From NCBI RefSeq assembly GCF_027533505.1, contig NZ_JAPZUB010000037.1, forward strand, positions 62,001 to 126,000: a DNA stretch of 64,000 nt, in the 5' to 3' direction. Shown here in pieces: positions 62,541-64,000 of this stretch (positions are counted from its first letter, which is position 1; each line of letters opens with the position of its first letter). The DNA comes from Flavobacterium sp. (lineage in GTDB: Bacteria > Bacteroidota > Bacteroidia > Flavobacteriales > Flavobacteriaceae). The notes under the pieces are model-generated. The model saw nothing but the letters and a program-made list of their open reading frames with translations. It was not told where the DNA came from and made no database searches. The translations under genes were made by a program, and so were the position numbers.

Positions 62541-63395
62541 ATGGCTTGGTTTAAACGTACAGAAAAAGGGATAAAAACTGCTACCGAAGAAAAGAAAGAT
62601 GTTCCCAAAGGACTATGGTATAAATCGCCTACAGGTAAAATTGTCGATGCCGATGAATTGGAGCGCAATTTATGGGTAAGTCCTGAAGATGATTTCCATG
62701 TGCGTATTGGCAGTAAAGAATATTTTGAAATTCTTTTTGACAACAACGAATTCAAAGAATTGGATGCCAAAATGACGTCGAAAGACCCGCTTGGATTTGT
62801 AGACACAAAAAAATACTCCGAGCGATTGAAAGAAGTCATGGACAAAACCAAATTAAAAGATGCGGTGCGCACTGCGGTGGGAAAATCCAAAGGTGAAGAT
62901 TTGGTGGTTTGTTGTATGGACTTTGCGTTCATTGGCGGGTCGATGGGTGCAGTTGTGGGAGAAAAAATTGCCCGCGGTATCGATTATGCCATGCAACACA
63001 ATATTCCGTTTATGATGATTTCTAAATCAGGGGGTGCACGAATGATGGAAGCGGCGTATTCGTTAATGCAATTGGCCAAAACGTCGGCTAAACTAGCGCA
63101 GTTGGCCGATAAAAAAATTCCCTATATTTCTTTATGTACCGACCCTACCACGGGAGGAACTACGGCTTCGTATGCGATGTTGGGAGACATCAACATCTCT
63201 GAACCAGGCGCCCTCATTGGTTTTGCAGGACCACGTGTTGTTCGCGACACTACCGGTAAAGATTTACCCGAAGGATTTCAAACGGCCGAATTCGTTTTGG
63301 AGCATGGTTTCTTGGACTTTATCGCACACCGTAAAGAGTTGAAAAATAAAGTAAATCTTTATTTGGATCTTATATTGAATCGCCCCATTCGATAA
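62541..63395 (+). CDS. accD: Acetyl-CoA carboxylase carboxyltransferase, beta subunit, without zinc-ribbon cysteines
   Basis: 284 residues starting [20 protein letters not shown]; an earlier GTG start at 62505 is less likely. The core has [33 protein letters not shown], and [20 protein letters not shown] (acyl-CoA binding loops). In E. coli AccD a four-Cys zinc ribbon surrounds ELERNL. Here that segment reads [29 protein letters not shown], so all four Cys are replaced. It forms the carboxyltransferase with AccA (not in the window) for malonyl-CoA synthesis. Confidence 0.95.
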   Translation: MAWFKRTEKGIKTATEEKKDVPKGLWYKSPTGKIVDADELERNLWVSPEDDFHVRIGSKEYFEILFDNNEFKELDAKMTSKDPLGFVDTKKYSERLKEVMDKTKLKDAVRTAVGKSKGEDLVVCCMDFAFIGGSMGAVVGEKIARGIDYAMQHNIPFMMISKSGGARMMEAAYSLMQLAKTSAKLAQLADKKIPYISLCTDPTTGGTTASYAMLGDINISEPGALIGFAGPRVVRDTTGKDLPEGFQTAEFVLEHGFLDFIAHRKELKNKVNLYLDLILNRPIR

Positions 63396-63414
63396 TTGTT
63401 TTGGGCTAAAAATT

Positions 63415-63446
63415 AAAAAAGCACGGTTTCCAACGACCGTGCTTTT
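63415..63446. terminator. Bidirectional terminator between accD and the ABC permease
   Basis: AAAAAGCACGGT, 8-nt loop, ACCGTGCTTTT: A-run and T-run on both flanks; it lies between convergent genes. Confidence 0.93.
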
Positions 63447-63476
63447 CTTTTTATAACAAACTAACACAAATACAAT

Positions 63477-64000
63477 TTACATCCCGCTGCGAATGGCTTC
63501 CACGGGGTCTAATCGAGCGGCAGAAATAGCGGGGAGAATTCCTGAAATCACCCCAATCAATACCGCCAAACCTGTTCCTTTCAGCACATTTCCGAGACTG
63601 AGTATAAATTCAAAATCTAAGGCAGAAGTCAAAAGAATCGTAAGCATCCAAACCAAACCGATTCCTATCAATCCTCCGAAAAGACAAAGAATGACTGCTT
63701 CAAATAGAAACTGAAAAAGAATAAATCGGTTTTTGGCCCCCAATGATTTTTGAATTCCAATCAGGTTGGTACGCTCTTTTACGGAAACGAACATGATATT
63801 GGCCACTCCAAATCCACCGACCAATAACGAGAAAGCCGCAATAATCCAACCTCCTATATTCATCGAACTGATAATGCCGTCGATTAAATCGGTAAATCCA
63901 GAAAAAACATTGATAAAGAAGTTATTGTCTTCATCGACTTTCATCCCGCGGTAACTGCGCAACTTCTGCGTTAATTCGGCTTTAAATGCTTCCATATCCA
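63477..64000 (-). CDS. MacB/FtsX-type ABC transporter permease (5' part outside window)
   Basis: Only the C-terminal 174 codons are present, and the frame stays open to the window edge. After the end of the periplasmic domain (LRSYRGMKVDEDNNFFINVF) come three membrane helices: IIAAFSLLVGGFGVANIMFV with SVKERTNLIGIQKSLGAKN, a second helix (VILCLFGGLIGIGLVWML), and a third ending GILPAISAARLDPVEAIRSG. The ERTxxIGIxKxLGA motif and the RLDPVEAIR end are standard for MacB-like permeases, which export lipoproteins, peptides or drugs. Confidence 0.92.
   Translation of the reverse strand, partial: DMEAFKAELTQKLRSYRGMKVDEDNNFFINVFSGFTDLIDGIISSMNIGGWIIAAFSLLVGGFGVANIMFVSVKERTNLIGIQKSLGAKNRFILFQFLFEAVILCLFGGLIGIGLVWMLTILLTSALDFEFILSLGNVLKGTGLAVLIGVISGILPAISAARLDPVEAIRSGM

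Noticed and set aside
1..64000. tRNA, rRNA and transposase genes
   Set aside because: Looked for but none recognised; the mobile features found are repeats and inserted domains without a transposase.

Overview
The window looks like a chromosomal segment of a member of the Flavobacteriaceae, probably Flavobacterium or a close relative. Supporting signs are gldA (gliding motility), a PorT/SprT-type protein (type IX secretion), a secreted protein with a type IX C-terminal sorting domain, a GLPGLI-family protein, a DUF5686 protein and TamL. MetH is split in two and AccD lacks its zinc ribbon. Promoters match the Bacteroidetes form TTG-N17-23-TAnnTTTG rather than the E. coli form. No rRNA, tRNA, transposase or CRISPR array was found.

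Layout. 1-4.6 kb: truncated penicillin acylase, a glycosyltransferase gene broken by an in-frame TAG, kynureninase. 4.7-14.4 kb: queA, aroA, a MazG-like pyrophosphohydrolase, a decayed DUF3857 pseudogene followed by two intact DUF3857/transglutaminase paralogues, dtd, rsgA and a secreted protein. 14.4-18.5 kb: a four-gene phenylalanine/tyrosine operon (prephenate dehydratase, aminotransferase, prephenate dehydrogenase, DAHP synthase-chorismate mutase) preceded by what looks like a classical attenuator: a Phe/Tyr-rich 30-residue leader peptide and an intrinsic terminator. 18.6-21.6 kb: repeat element, gldA, a head-GIN lipoprotein and a PagL-like outer-membrane protein. 21.7-23.3 kb: an AT-rich island with a lipoprotein and an Abi/HEPN protein, with a divergently encoded, structured small RNA that has its own promoter and terminator.

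25.1-32.9 kb is the methionine/SAM region. A SAM-I riboswitch heads metH (Hcy domain), a four-helix-bundle gene, metH (folate/B12/activation domains) and metF. A SAM-II-type riboswitch heads the divergent metK. The larger metH has been invaded in frame by a DUF559 endonuclease-like domain flanked by G/C-rich repeats, and by tandem repeats of the same family as nearby intergenic ones. 33-38 kb: a TonB-receptor-like barrel with a GLPGLI protein, then a secreted protein with a deoxynucleoside kinase. 38.2-44.6 kb: a glycan-degradation operon (GH20 hexosaminidase, glycosylasparaginase, CutC, beta-mannosidase). 44.6-47.9 kb: membrane pyrophosphatase with a Cys-rich tail, and soluble pyrophosphatase. 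48-64 kb: DUF5686 protein, pdhB, etfBA, bifunctional nuclease, thyA, a CBM48-like protein, folA, menaquinone methyltransferase, PorT/SprT, an RNA methyltransferase, tamL, fba, accD and a truncated ABC permease.

All coordinates and motif calls come from reading the sequence by eye. Family names come from recognised motifs, not from a database search.
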